Part shown: positions 52,956-63,045 of the stretch, piece by piece
How positions within the stretch are numbered: the stretch's first letter is position 1
Layout of the letters: each line of letters starts with the position of its first letter
From: Prorocentrum cordatum
Lineage: Eukaryota > Sar > Dinophyceae > Prorocentrales > Prorocentraceae
NCBI GenBank assembly: GCA_963575745.1
Contig: CAUYUJ010017811.1
Location: forward strand, 37,501-101,500
DNA length: 64,000 nucleotides
Direction of reading: 5' to 3'
The notes under the pieces: model-generated
What the model was told of the DNA's origin: nothing
What the model saw: the letters and a program-made list of their open reading frames with translations, nothing else
Databases searched by the model: none
Translations under genes and position numbers: made by a program

Positions 52956-53269
52956 TATTTCAACAGTACATCATGACGTTTCAATTTTGCATTTCGTGCG
53001 CTGCCATATGAGCGCCAAACAGTCGCCCTCAAGAATCGGCCAAGCTGCCGAACACTGCCAGCCGCCGCGGCGACGTGACCGCTGCGCTGCGCCGCGCTGC
53101 TGGTGCCTGTCTTCTGCCACTGGTTTGTCGCGGCGCACGTGCAACTCACAGTGCAGGCGGGCGCCGAGAGGACCTGCTGTGGCCCCCGCAGGAGGAGACG
53201 GAAGACGATGGTGAGGAGGGGGAGGCGAGGGTTTCGTTTCTCCGACGGATAAGGCCCGCAGCTCGAAGC

Positions 53270-53405
53270 TCTAAGGAGGAGGAGGAGGATAAGGAGGAGG
53301 AGGAGGAGGAGGAGGAGGAGGAGGAGGAGGAGGAGGAGGGAGGAGGAGGAGGAGGAGGAGGAGGAGGAGGAGGAGGAGGAGGAGGACGAGGAGGACGAGG
53401 AGGAA
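53270..53405. repeat. (GGA)n run
   Basis: About 40 GGA units. Between here and 53770 there is no gene; a G run lies at 53579-53588. Confidence 0.95.
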
Positions 53406-53769
53406 AAGGAAGAGGAACAGAAGGAAAAGGGGAGGGGCGCTGGTATCTCCTCCCCCGTTCCTCTTCTCTCCTCGCCCATTCGATCGGGCGACGCCAAACA
53501 AATACCTGCATACGCCCACCCTGGCCGGCCAAACCCTGGGACCAGGAATCGGTGCACACGCCTTCCTGGCGAGGCCGGGGGGGGGGGGCACATGCACCGA
53601 TCCTGGGCCCAGGATGGGCCCAGCAGGACTGGTACACGATACACGGCGCCTCCCAGCAGTCCCCCGTCCCTGGTGCCTCGGTCCGTGCGCCCTTTGCGTC
53701 TGCCTGCCAGGCTGCGAATCCGTCCGTCCATCCGTCTCTGTCTGCCGATGTACCTGCCTGTCAGCCTGT

Positions 53770-53925
53770 CAGTGTCTGTGTCTGTGTCTGTGTCCGTGTC
53801 CGTGTTTATGTCCGAGTCTGTCTGTCGGTCTGTCGGTCTGTCTGTCGGTCGGTCGGTCCGTCCGTCTGTCTTTCTGTCTGCGCGCTTCTGCTGTGCGTGT
53901 GTGTGTGTGTGTGTGTGTGTGGAGG
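53770..53925. repeat. (TGTC)n, (GGTC)n and (GT)n repeats
   Basis: TGTCTGTG, GTCGGTCTG and GTGTGT low complexity. Confidence 0.95.
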
Positions 53926-53934
53926 GGCAGAAGA

Positions 53935-54068
53935 GGATGAGGAGGGGGATGAGGAGGAGGAGGAGGAGGAGGAGGAGGAGGAGGAGGAGGAGGAGGAGGA
54001 GGAGGAGGAATAGGAGGAGGATGAGGATGATGAGGAGGAGGAGGAGGACGAGGAGAAGGAGGGGGACG
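53935..54068. repeat. (GGA)n purine tract
   Basis: GGA/GAG repeat running into module A. Confidence 0.95.
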
Positions 54069-54079
54069 AGAAGGAGAAG

Positions 54080-54240
54080 AAGGACCAGAGCAAACCCAAG
54101 ATGCATCAGCGATGCTGCAACGCACCCTCCCGTCCCCAGCCTTCCCTTTCACAGGCAGCAGCGCCTCCCCTGAAAGACCAGCGCAGCCGGGCCTGCCCTT
54201 CGGGGGAGGGCCTCGTTTTGAAAAGGAGTTGCCTTGCATC
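54080..54240 (+). repeat. Module A copy plus one satellite unit
   Basis: GGACCAGAGCAAACCCAAG, CATCAGCGATGCTGCAACG, CACCCTCCC and a pyrimidine tract ending TTTCACAG at 54154, then a satellite unit (GGGCCTCGTTTTGAAAAGGA). It is nearly identical at its start to 9357-9395. Confidence 0.8.
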
Positions 54241-54258
54241 TTCCTGGCGCGTAATCAG

Positions 54259-54425
54259 TCAGGAGAGAAAAAAACACACACACAGAAACAATTAATCGTC
54301 GATTCCCCCAAACATATGGGAAGATATGGGAAGTGGGGGGGAAGACAAAAACCCAGAACATGTGGGAAAATATGGGGAATCCTTTTATTTGTGTGTATTT
54401 ATTTGTGTGTCTCAGGGCCCCTTCA
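54259..54425 (+). repeat. Dispersed repeat E, copy 1
   Basis: AATTAATCGTCGATTCCCCC, ATATGGGAAGATATGGGAAG, GACAAAAACCCAGAACATG, AATATGGGGAATCC and TTTATTTGTGTGTATTTATT in the same order and orientation as 62862-63024, with about nine bases in ten matching by eye. GATTCCCC and GGGGAATC form inverted ends around the centre. Confidence 0.9.
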
Positions 54426-54449
54426 GTCGGGAACGCGGGAGAAGATGCT

Positions 54450-54765
54450 CCTACAATTCCGCGAGGTGTCCAGCGATGTCCCCCCTTTCGAAGAAGGACC
54501 GCCCCCCATCAGTACAGTCGGGGCCCTGAAGCAGGAACCCTTTTCGTCGGGGAGGGGCTCGGTGCTCCCTGTTTGTTTCAGAGTTTACCTCGGGTTTTCC
54601 TGAGGTTTCCCATGGGAACTCGAGGCTGAACTGATGGGAAAAAGGGGCCTCGTTCCTTGTTTAGGGTTCCTTAGGTTAACGCCCCGACTGTACAATTCAG
54701 CGATGTGTCCAGCGATATCCCCCTTTCGAACAAGGACCGCCTCCCATTAGTAGCACTGTGGAGCA
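54450..54765 (+). repeat. Pair of variant satellite units
   Basis: TACAATTCCGCGAGGTGTCC, AGCGATGTCCCCCC, CGAAGAAGGACCGCC (54450-54515) recur at 54689-54757 with few changes. Confidence 0.85.
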
Positions 54766-54939
54766 CGCTTGCGTCTGTGGCAGTGGCCTCTTCGAGGAAG
54801 TCGTCAGCGACAACTCCTTTTCGGAGCAGGGCCGCGCCGCATCCGTGCAGTGCTAATTCAGCGTGCTTCAGCTCCAGGTCTCTCTGATCAGCGAAGGCCG
54901 GTGGGATACTCCCCTTTTTTGAAGCAGGGCAGCCTCACA

Positions 54940-55575
54940 TCCGTTTAAATTAGAAAGCTTGGGGCAGAAAGGAGAGTGCGCGCGGCGCGAGTTCGAGAAC
55001 GTCGTTTTGGAACCGACCTGTGCCGAATCCTCGCAGCTATTGGGACGACTGTGCGCGGCGGTGGGGCGAGAGTCCCACTTTGAAACTGAACCGCCCTCCA
55101 CCAGTGAAGCTGCTGCAATCTATTCAAACGAAAGTGCGCGTCGCTGAAGCGAGAACAGCATTTGGAAACGACCCCATTCTATTCCTGACGGTTTCGCACA
55201 AGTTTGAAACGAATGCACGCGGCGTTAGGACGAGAGCCACACTTCGAAAACGACCCGTGTTCCATCTTTGTAGTTGTTGCAAACATTGAGGCGAATGTGA
55301 GGGGCACTACAGCGATACGCACATTTTGAGAAAAGGAGCCGCCCCCATTTTTGACGTAACTATAGGCAAGCTTTTGAAGCGATTGTGCACGGCAGGGGAG
55401 GGCCACATTTTGAGAGCCACCTCCTCCATCCTTCAAACGGATGTGGGCGGCGTTGAGGCGAAACCCACATTCCGGGAGCCCCCCTCTCACAGCCTTGGCG
55501 GCTGCATGAAGGCGGGAGCCACATCTTTGAAAACGACCTGTGGTCCATCCCTGGAACCGTCGGCAGTTCCAGCTT
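54940..55575 (+). repeat. 84-bp satellite array
   Basis: GGGGCGAGAGTCCCACTTT, GAAGCGAGAACAGCATTT, AGGACGAGAGCCACACTT and further cores fall at about 54980, 55062, 55147, 55233, 55310, 55397, 55460 and 55510. Same order as the reference array at 26240-26905, more diverged. Confidence 0.8.
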
Positions 55576-55579
55576 CAGG

Positions 55580-55660
55580 ACATACGTGGGGAGGAAGCTT
55601 CAGGCGACAGGCCCAGCCCGCCCCACCGACGTGTTTGGGGCTGCGGCAGCGAGGAATTGG
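55580..55660 (+). repeat. Module B, copy 3
   Basis: ACATACGTGGGGAGGAAGCT followed by TCAGGCGACAGGCCCAGCCC and CCGACGTG. It starts the only complete B-microsatellite-A unit in the window (55580-55975). Confidence 0.8.
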
Positions 55661-55689
55661 TTACGCGGAAAAGATATGCCGGAGTACGA

Positions 55690-55915
55690 CGGTGAGGATG
55701 AGGAAGCGGATGTTGAGGTGGATGGGAAGGATGGTGATGACGCTGATGATGCTGATGATGATGCTGCTGATGCTGATGATGCTGATGGTGATGATGATGA
55801 GGATGCTGCTGATGATGATGATGGTGGTGATGATGCTGATGAGGATGAGGATGCGGATTAGGCTGAGGATGTTGCTGCTGCAGCTGCTGGTGATGATGAT
55901 GAGGGGGATGAGGAT
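55690..55915. repeat. (GAT)n microsatellite inside the composite element
   Basis: GAT/GCT/GAG between module B and module A. Confidence 0.95.
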
Positions 55916-55924
55916 GAGGACCAC

Positions 55925-56130
55925 TGTAATCAACGATGTTGAAATACACCCTCCCTGCAAGCTCACCCTTCATAGGCCCCTGTTTCCTTTCAGAGAATTG
56001 CTCCGTTGGGGGACAACCGTGTGAAACTCCTGAAGCGTGCCAAGACACCATTCTCAGGACTTCAACGCCACGAGTTAATCGCACTGTTGCGCCTTGGCGA
56101 TCCTGAGTCGTTCCAGAGCACGATCCCTGG
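55925..56130 (+). repeat. Module A, full copy
   Basis: AATCAACGATGTTGAAATAC, ACCCTCCCT, CACCCTTCATAG (AG at 55974-55975), GCCCCTG, TTGGGGGACAACCGTGTGAA, CGTGCCAAGACACCATTCTC. It aligns with 26101-26240 throughout. Confidence 0.85.
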
Positions 56131-56179
56131 GACTTCAGCATTGCGCCATGGCAATCCCGAGTGCCCTGGGCATTTTTGA

Positions 56180-56470
56180 AGAACGTATGTGCGCGGCGCT
56201 AAGGCGAGAACCACATTTTGTAAACGATCCGCCCTCAACCCGTGCAGCCCTCGCAATTGTTTGAAACGACTGTGCGTGGCGCTGAGGCGAGGGCCACATT
56301 TGGAAAACCACCCGCCCTCAATCTGTGAAGCTCTCGCAAGTTCTTAGAACACGTGTGCGTGGCGCTAGGACGAGAGCCACATTTGGAACACCACCTGTCC
56401 TCTACCCGTGACTTCCTTGCAATTTTCAGAACGAATGCACGCGGCGCTAATGCCATAGTCACATGGTGAC
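56180..56470 (+). repeat. 84-bp satellite array
   Basis: Four units with cores at about 56200 (TAAGGCGAGAACCACATTTT), 56282, 56366 and 56447. Confidence 0.9.
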
Positions 56471-56520
56471 CACCACCCGCCATGCATTTGAAAAACTGCT
56501 GCCAGCTCTCACGCGCCAGA

Positions 56521-56615
56521 TTCATACATGGCAAGGGGGTCTCAGGCGAGGCGCCTGGCCCGCCCTTCCGATGGCCTCGGGGTGCGACAGGGAAGGCTTA
56601 TGTAGAAGGAGAAGG
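56521..56615 (+). repeat. Module B, copy 4
   Basis: TCATACATGGCAAGGGGGTC, TCAGGCGAGGCGCCTGGCCC, GGGTGCGACAGGGAAGG, TATGTAGAAGG. Closest to copy 1; a GAT microsatellite follows at 56620. Confidence 0.9.
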
Positions 56616-56619
56616 AATG

Positions 56620-56808
56620 GAGGATGAGGAGAGGGATGCTGCTGCTGCTGATGATGCTGATGATGATGGTGTTCATGCTGCTGAAGATGCTGATGCTGAT
56701 GCTGATGATGATGATGATGATGATGATGCTGATAACGATGATGCTGCTGAGGCTGATGATGCGGTTGATGATGCTGCTGATGATGATGTTGCAGATGATG
56801 ATGATGCC

Positions 56809-56848
<40 letters not shown>

Positions 56849-56865
56849 CTGATGATGATGATGAC

Positions 56866-56902
<37 letters not shown>

Positions 56903-57235
56903 CCGAGGATGATGATGATGCTGATGCTGATGATGATGCTGATGCTGATGTCGATACTGCTGCTGATGATTCATATGCTGACGTTGCTGATGCTGATGCT
57001 GATGCTGCTGACGCTGCTGCTGCTGATGCTGATGAAGCTGATGATGATGCTGCTGATGATTACGATGCCGATGCTGATGTGCTGATGTTGTTGATGATGA
57101 TGCTGATGATGATGCTGATGATGATGAGTATGATGCTGCTGGTGAGGATTATGCTGATGACGATGCTGATGATGATGATGATGACGATGCTGCTGCTGAT
57201 GATGAGGAGAATGGTGATGCTGCTGATGCTGCCGC

Positions 57236-57268
<33 letters not shown>

Positions 57269-57295
57269 CGATGACGATGACGATGATGATGCTGC

Positions 57296-57327
<32 letters not shown>

Positions 57328-57521
57328 CTGTTGATGATGAGGCTGATGCTGACGACGCTGATGCTTATGACGTTTATGCTGCTGATGATGTTTATGATGC
57401 TGCTTATGACGATGATGATGATGACGATGCTGCTGCTGCTGACGATGAGGACAATGGTGATGCTGCTGATGCTGCCGCTGATGATGACGATGATGATGAC
57501 GATGACGATGCTGATGATGCT

Positions 57522-57552
<31 letters not shown>

Positions 57553-57800
57553 ACGATACTGATGATGCTGTTGATGATGAGACTGATGATGACGATGCTG
57601 ATGCTTATGCGGATTATTATTTTTATGATGATGATGATGAGGATGATGATGCGGATGATGATGCTGATTCTGATGATGATGATGATGCTGATGCTGATGA
57701 CGATGATGATGATGCTGATGATGTCGATTACGATGATGCTGATGCTGATGATGATGCTGATGATGTGGTGATGATGATGATGAGGAAGAGGAGGAGTAGG
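56620..57800. repeat. 1.2-kb (GAT)n/(GCT)n microsatellite
   Basis: The plus-strand ORF 56482-57771 (429 aa, Asp then Met/Leu rich) and the minus-strand Ile/Ser ORF derive from this repeat. No module A follows it. Confidence 0.95.
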
Positions 57801-57844
57801 CGGCGGGTTATGACCATGATGATGAGGAGGATGAACGATACTCA

Positions 57845-58085
57845 TAGCAACACCAATAATGATACGACTCGCGCATTGAGTAGTAGTAATTATGTTGTTG
57901 ATATGATTAGCAATAAGGATACGAATATAATATCATTCGTATTGTCAATGATACTACTACTAATCATACGCACACTGTTACTAACAATATGAGTAATACT
58001 ACTAACAGTACGTTTACTAATGCTAGTACTAATCGTAATACTACCAAAACTAATACTAGCAATACTAATACAACGAACAAAAAGA
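57845..58085. repeat. AT-rich ACTAAT/AATACT repeats
   Basis: Degenerate trinucleotide-like ACT/AAT mix, unlike the surrounding GC-rich DNA. Confidence 0.75.
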
Positions 58086-58094
58086 AACATATGA

Positions 58095-58855
58095 CGAATC
58101 AGAGAAGAAGGAGGAGGAGGCGGAGGAGGATGAGGATGAGGAGGATGAGGATGATGACGAGGAGGAAGAGGAGGAGGAGGAGGAGGAGGAGGAGGAGGAG
58201 GAGGAGGGAGGAGGAGGAGGAGGAGAAGAGGAGGAGGAGAGGAGGAGGAGGAGGAAAGGAGGAGGAGGAGAAGAGAGGAGAGAGGAGGCGGAGGGAGGGG
58301 GATGGAGGAGGAGTACGGCGGCGATGGACCGAGGCGCCCCCCCTCCCCGCGCGAGGGCCAGAAGCAGGTGGCCGCGGGAGAGGAAAAGAGGCGGCCCGTG
58401 CTCCCGCCGCGCGCGGGCTGGGGCCACTGGGGCCGCCAGGTCGGCCGCCATGATGCATGCCAGGTGGCCGCCAGGATGAGGGGGGGGGGGGCGATGCGGG
58501 GGAGAGCGGGGGGCGGAGGAGGAGGAAGACGAGGATGAGAAGGAGGAGGAGGAGGAGGAGGGAGGAGGAGGAGGAGGAGGAGGAGGAGGAGGAGGAGAGG
58601 AGGAGGAGGAAGAGGAGGAGGAGAGGAGGAGCAGGAGGAGAGGAGGAGGAGGATGGAGGAAGAGGATGAGATTGATGAGGAGGATGAGGAGGAGGAGGAA
58701 GAGGAGGAGGAGGAGGAGGAGGAGCAGGAGAAGGAGGAGGAGGAGGAGAAGGAGGAGGAGGATTGGGAGGATTGGGAGGATTGGGAGGAGGAGGAGGAGG
58801 AGGAGGAGGAGGGCGAGGAGGAGGAGGAGGAGGAGGAGGGAGTGAGGGAGGATTG
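58095..58855. repeat. Purine tract, (GGA)n with one GC-rich interruption
   Basis: About 200 bp and 350 bp of nearly pure purine on the plus strand, separated by mixed sequence at 58300-58500. Strong H-DNA/triplex potential. 58856-59279 holds no gene. Confidence 0.9.
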
Positions 58856-59279
58856 AGAGACACATGGGGGGGAGACGAATGAGACCGTAGGGAGGACGAG
58901 GGATTTTGGAGGAGGGGGGGGTTACCTGCAACCCAGGGCGGAGAGAGGGAGGAGGGAGGAGAGAGGAGAGAGGAAAGAGGAGGTAGGATAAGGTTCACTC
59001 CTTCCACTGCACGTGCAGGTTGGGTCGGGAGTTTCCCCAGGTTGCTCAGTGACGGTTTCCGAAGAGAAGGTTTACAGTGGCTACAGCCTGACCCGAAATC
59101 CATTCAAAGCGGGTACCTGGACCCCTCCCGATGTCCAAACGCACAAGTTTTCCGAGTAGCGTCTAGCCCTGGAGAAAGCTTCACACCTCGGAGTTTTGCG
59201 CAGATTTATTTTTGTTCGTTTTGGATACTGTCTGCGCAGAACCAATGTTTTACAGCGCCACTCGCCGCAGAGCCAGGGG

Positions 59280-59545
59280 CGGGAGCAGGGGACCCAGGGG
59301 CCCCAGGAGGTCTCAGGAGGCGCCAGGACGCCTCAGCAAGCCCTGGGAGGTCTCAGGAGGCCCCAGGAGGCCCCGGAGGAGCACTTAGGAAGTTACTGGA
59401 TGCCCCAGGAAGCTCCAGAAAGCCACAGGAGGCCCCAGGAGGCCTTATGAGGTCCCAGAAGGCCCCAGGAGGCCCCAGGAGTCCCCAGTATCCCAGGAGG
59501 TTCCAGGAGGCCCGAGGAGGCCCCAGGAGTTCGAAATTCCAGAAG
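59280..59545 (-). repeat. CCCCAGGAGGC minisatellite
   Basis: About 15 units of CCCCAGGAGG/TCTCAGGAGG. The inverted counterpart (CCTGGGGCCTC) is at 60090-60225, so the two could pair around a 540-bp spacer. Confidence 0.85.
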
Positions 59546-59699
59546 CCAGAGGTTTCAGAAGTTTGAGTTTCTTCCAGCAGTTACCAAATTGTTACATATA
59601 TATATATATAGATAAATACACATATTGAGATATATGAGAATCTTTGGATTCTGGAATGATTAAGAAGAGTTTGAAGTTCTGCGTCTCTGAAGCTCGACA

Positions 59700-60075
59700 T
59701 ATGTTGAAACCTTTGAACATGCCAGGGCCATGGATTTCCAGATGTCTAGGATCCCCCTGACATGGTTGGAACCATTGGTTTCATACATCTCGTCATCTTG
59801 AGTGTTAGGTGTCATGTTTTTTTGTTTTTGTGTTATCGTGCTGCTTTTTTGTGTTTAAGGCTTTTCTGTCACGAAGCAACTGAGCCAAAGTTTTTTGAAC
59901 TTGCGAAAATACTAGGACCCAGGATTTCCAGATTCTCAGGCGTCCCAGACTTGTGGTGGGAATTATGGGTTTCATAAGTTTCAGAAATTTGTATACAGGC
60001 TTAGAGTCCCCACAACACTTTAGATCAATAGAGCTATTGTTTACACGTGTACAGCTTTTGGAAATCCCTAGGCCC
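59700..60075 (+). repeat. Three diverged units about 165-190 bp apart
   Basis: Each contains a CCAGG or CCTAGG segment, GATTTCCAGATnTCnAGG and a CCC block (59725, 59915, 60065), two of them followed by GGTTTCATA. Confidence 0.55.
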
Positions 60076-60089
60076 TACATTCCCGGATC

Positions 60090-60225
60090 TCCAGCATCCC
60101 CCGAAATCCTGAGGCCTCCTGGGACTTCCTTCTGGCACCTCCTGGGGCCTTCTGGGATCTCCTGGGGCCTTCTAGGGCCTCTTGAGGCCTCCTGGGGCCT
60201 CCTGTGAACTCCTGCTGCCCCCCGC
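60090..60225 (+). repeat. CCTGGGGCCTTC minisatellite
   Basis: Tandem CCTGGGGCCTTCTGGGATCT-type units, inverse of 59280-59545. Confidence 0.85.
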
Positions 60226-60267
60226 GATTCCAGTGAACCCCCAGTTCCAGGGATGAGGAGGGTGATT

Positions 60268-60335
60268 CAAGGAGGAGGAGGAGGAGGAGGAGGAGGAGGA
60301 GGAGGAGGAGGAGGAGGAGGAGGAGGAGGAGGGCA
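60268..60335. repeat. (GGA)n run
   Basis: About 21 GGA units. Confidence 0.95.
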
Positions 60336-60494
60336 AGCGGTGAGGACAAACCAGGTGCGCTCGCGCTATATCCGACATCCTATCTTTCGTGCCCATCCTT
60401 TCCCATTGCGCTGATTTTGCTATATCTGCGGACGCGTGTCATAGCCGACCTGTACATCTACAGAAGACCACATCGTATTATGCGCAGTCGGAAG

Positions 60495-60785
60495 AGGGAA
60501 ACTTGTGGGACCTGTGCGATGTGGGGAACCTCTGTGGCCTGTGGGGCCTGCGAGACCTGCGACACTTGTAGGACCTGTGGGACCTGTGGGAACTGTGGGA
60601 CTTTTGAGACCTGCGAGACCTGCTGGACCCGTTGCACAGGCAGGACCTGCGGGATTTGTGGGACCTGCGGGACCTGTCGGACTTATGGGGCATGCGAGAC
60701 TTGCGACACTTGTGGGACTTAATGGGATCTGTGGAACAGGTCAGACTTGTGGGACCTGTGGGGCCTGTGGTGCCCTGCGAGACCT
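60495..60785 (+). repeat. TGTGGGACC 9-bp minisatellite
   Basis: About 30 units of TGTGGGACC, TGCGAGACC and similar. One plus frame reads as CGT, CET and CDT tripeptides, a Cys-rich pattern that follows from the 9-bp unit. Confidence 0.9.
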
Positions 60786-61044
60786 GCGAGATTTGTGGGA
60801 TCCAGAAAGAAAAGTGGCCCACTCTGGGGCGTCAGCGCCATTGGACAACGGGAGCACAGAACCGATCCGAAAATGACGGCCACGCTGCAGCGAAACCAAA
60901 GTTCATGAAGAGCTGTAATCAATCGGGTGGTAAAACAGGCTACGGGACAAAAACATTTCGCGCAAATCCTTTGCGTAAACGCAAGATGCGGAGGGATCAA
61001 AGTGATATGACACAAAAAGCAAGCTCGGATGCGCAACACATATG

Positions 61045-61450
61045 ATTATTAGGACTACCATCAATATTATCATCATCAGTATTACCATTATGACTATCTT
61101 ATTATCATTATTATAATTAGTATTACTATTATCATTGTTGTTGTTGTAAGTATGTTCATCATTATAATGTTTCTTATTGTTATCATTATTATTATCATCA
61201 TTATTATTACTATTATTATTACTATTATTATTATTATTATTATTAGTATTGTTGGTATTTTTATTACTCGTATGATTATGATTATGATTATGATTATGCT
61301 TATTGTTATGATTATCATTAGTATTATTGTTATCTGTATTATAAATATTATTATTATTACTATTATTAATAATACGATTTTTTAATTATTATTGCTATTA
61401 TTATTAATTTACTTTTTATTGGTATTAGTACTTTTTATGATTATTCTTAT
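61045..61450. repeat. (ATT)n AT-rich tract
   Basis: ATT/TTA/GATT low complexity; spurious Ile-rich ORFs on both strands. Confidence 0.95.
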
Positions 61451-61459
61451 TGGTGTTAT

Positions 61460-62690
61460 TGTACATATATATATGTGTATACATTAATACAGTGCGCGGA
61501 GGGGAGGCGGACTCTCTCAGTACACATTCGGGGAAGAGGGGAGAGTAGTATTCATATTGTACATCTGTGGAGGAGGAGGAGAGGTGAGAGACGAGAGAGG
61601 ACGGAGGAGGGTATGAGGTTGGACGCAGGTATCCAGAGCCCCCCCAAGATGATGTCTCGTCGTGGTCGTGTGTGCCCCTCCCTCCCTCCCTCCCTTCCCT
61701 CGCCGGCGCCAGCCGCTTCCTGGTCCCCGCTCACGCCCGCGCCCCCTCCCCCCCGGGCGCGGCGGGCGGCCCCCGCCCCCCCGCGGGGACGATGGCGGCC
61801 TTCCAGCCCCTCCGGACGACGGAGCCGCAGGACCTCGGGCCCGCCGGGTCCCCGCCTCGCCTCCAAGGCCAGTCGCTACAGTGCCGTTTTTAATACATGC
61901 TCCGCGTGCGGATCATGTATAAAACATGCAGGGATTTAGTCTTAAAAACAGCGAGGAGTTCATGCATTGGTTTGTTAGTATTTTTCTTTTTCTTTATAAC
62001 TATATATATATATATAAAACAAAAACAAATATATTTTAAACATCCTATGTATTAAAAACTGCCCTGTACCCTCCCCGGTTCGTTCGCACCGTGGCTCGGG
62101 CCATCTCCGAACAGTGGTCCGGCGGGAGCCTCTGGGGGCAAGGCCCGCCTGGGCCGAGTTGGGGGGAGGGGGCCTACCCCGAAGAGGAGGACGCGGGGGG
62201 CGAGCAGGAAGTCTCGGGCGAGAGCCGTCGCAGGCGACTTCTCGTTCCCAAGTCCCCAACTCTTCCACGAAGAATCGAGCCGCCAAGAAAATGAGGGGAA
62301 CTCGGGGATACACCCCCAGGAGGCTGTGCGGGCGCACCCCTACCGACGATGACGCCCCCTTACCGTATATCCTCGAGTTGGGCTCCCAAGTTTTGCCCAT
62401 TCGAAAGCCCCACGAAATCGGGTATAGGGGTTGACATAGCTACTCTCATCCCAGCGGCGACGACGACGGTGGTCGTCTCGGAGTTTCGCTTGGGCGGCGT
62501 TCCTGGAAGGTCTCGTCGCCGGGGTCGGACGCAGCTCGACGAAGTGGCCAGCGTGGACCCGAGGAGCAGAGTCTGTAGGTCGCTCTCGGGCGAAGTTCTG
62601 GTCGGACGACGACAGCGACGGCACCGGCGACGGCGACGGTGGCGGCGGCCGTCGCCCCCTGGCGTGGCATCCTGTGCCTGCCGAGCCCGA
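61460..62690. other. No gene securely recognised
   Basis: GC-rich segments separated by an AT-rich patch (61975-62050). Frames around 62340-62640 (for example SPTKSGIGVDIATLIPAATT) are protein-like but unassignable. Confidence 0.4.
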
Positions 62691-62691
62691 C

Positions 62692-62728
62692 TCCTCCTCC
62701 TCCTCCTCCTCCTCCTCCTCCTCCTCCG
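62692..62728. repeat. (CCT)n run
   Basis: About 12 CCT units. Confidence 0.95.
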
Positions 62729-62861
62729 CGGCAAGCAAGCGCGGCGGGCGCTCCTTGGGAGCCAGGGGGGCCGCCGTCGGGCCGGGCGGCCACCACAGGT
62801 GGTCTGAGGGGAAAGATCCGCTCCGCGGATGCAGTCGAGAGCTTTTGGAACCCGTCGTAAG

Positions 62862-63024
62862 TCAGGAGGGAAGAAAACACACAGACACAATTGATCGTCG
62901 ATTCCCAGGAAAATATGGGAAAATATGGGAAGTGGGGGGGAAGACAAAAACACAGAACATATAGGAAAATATGGGGAATCTTTTTATTTGTGTGTATTTA
63001 TTTGCGTGTCCTGGGGCCCCTTTA
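62862..63024 (+). repeat. Dispersed repeat E, copy 2, with flanking direct repeats
   Basis: Same sequence order as 54259-54425. It is bounded by CTTTTGGAACCCGTCGTAAG (62842-62861) and CTTCTGGGACCCGTCGTAAG (63026-63045), which differ at two bases. This is either a target-site duplication or a tandem unit boundary. Confidence 0.85.
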
Positions 63025-63045
63025 GCTTCTGGGACCCGTCGTAAG

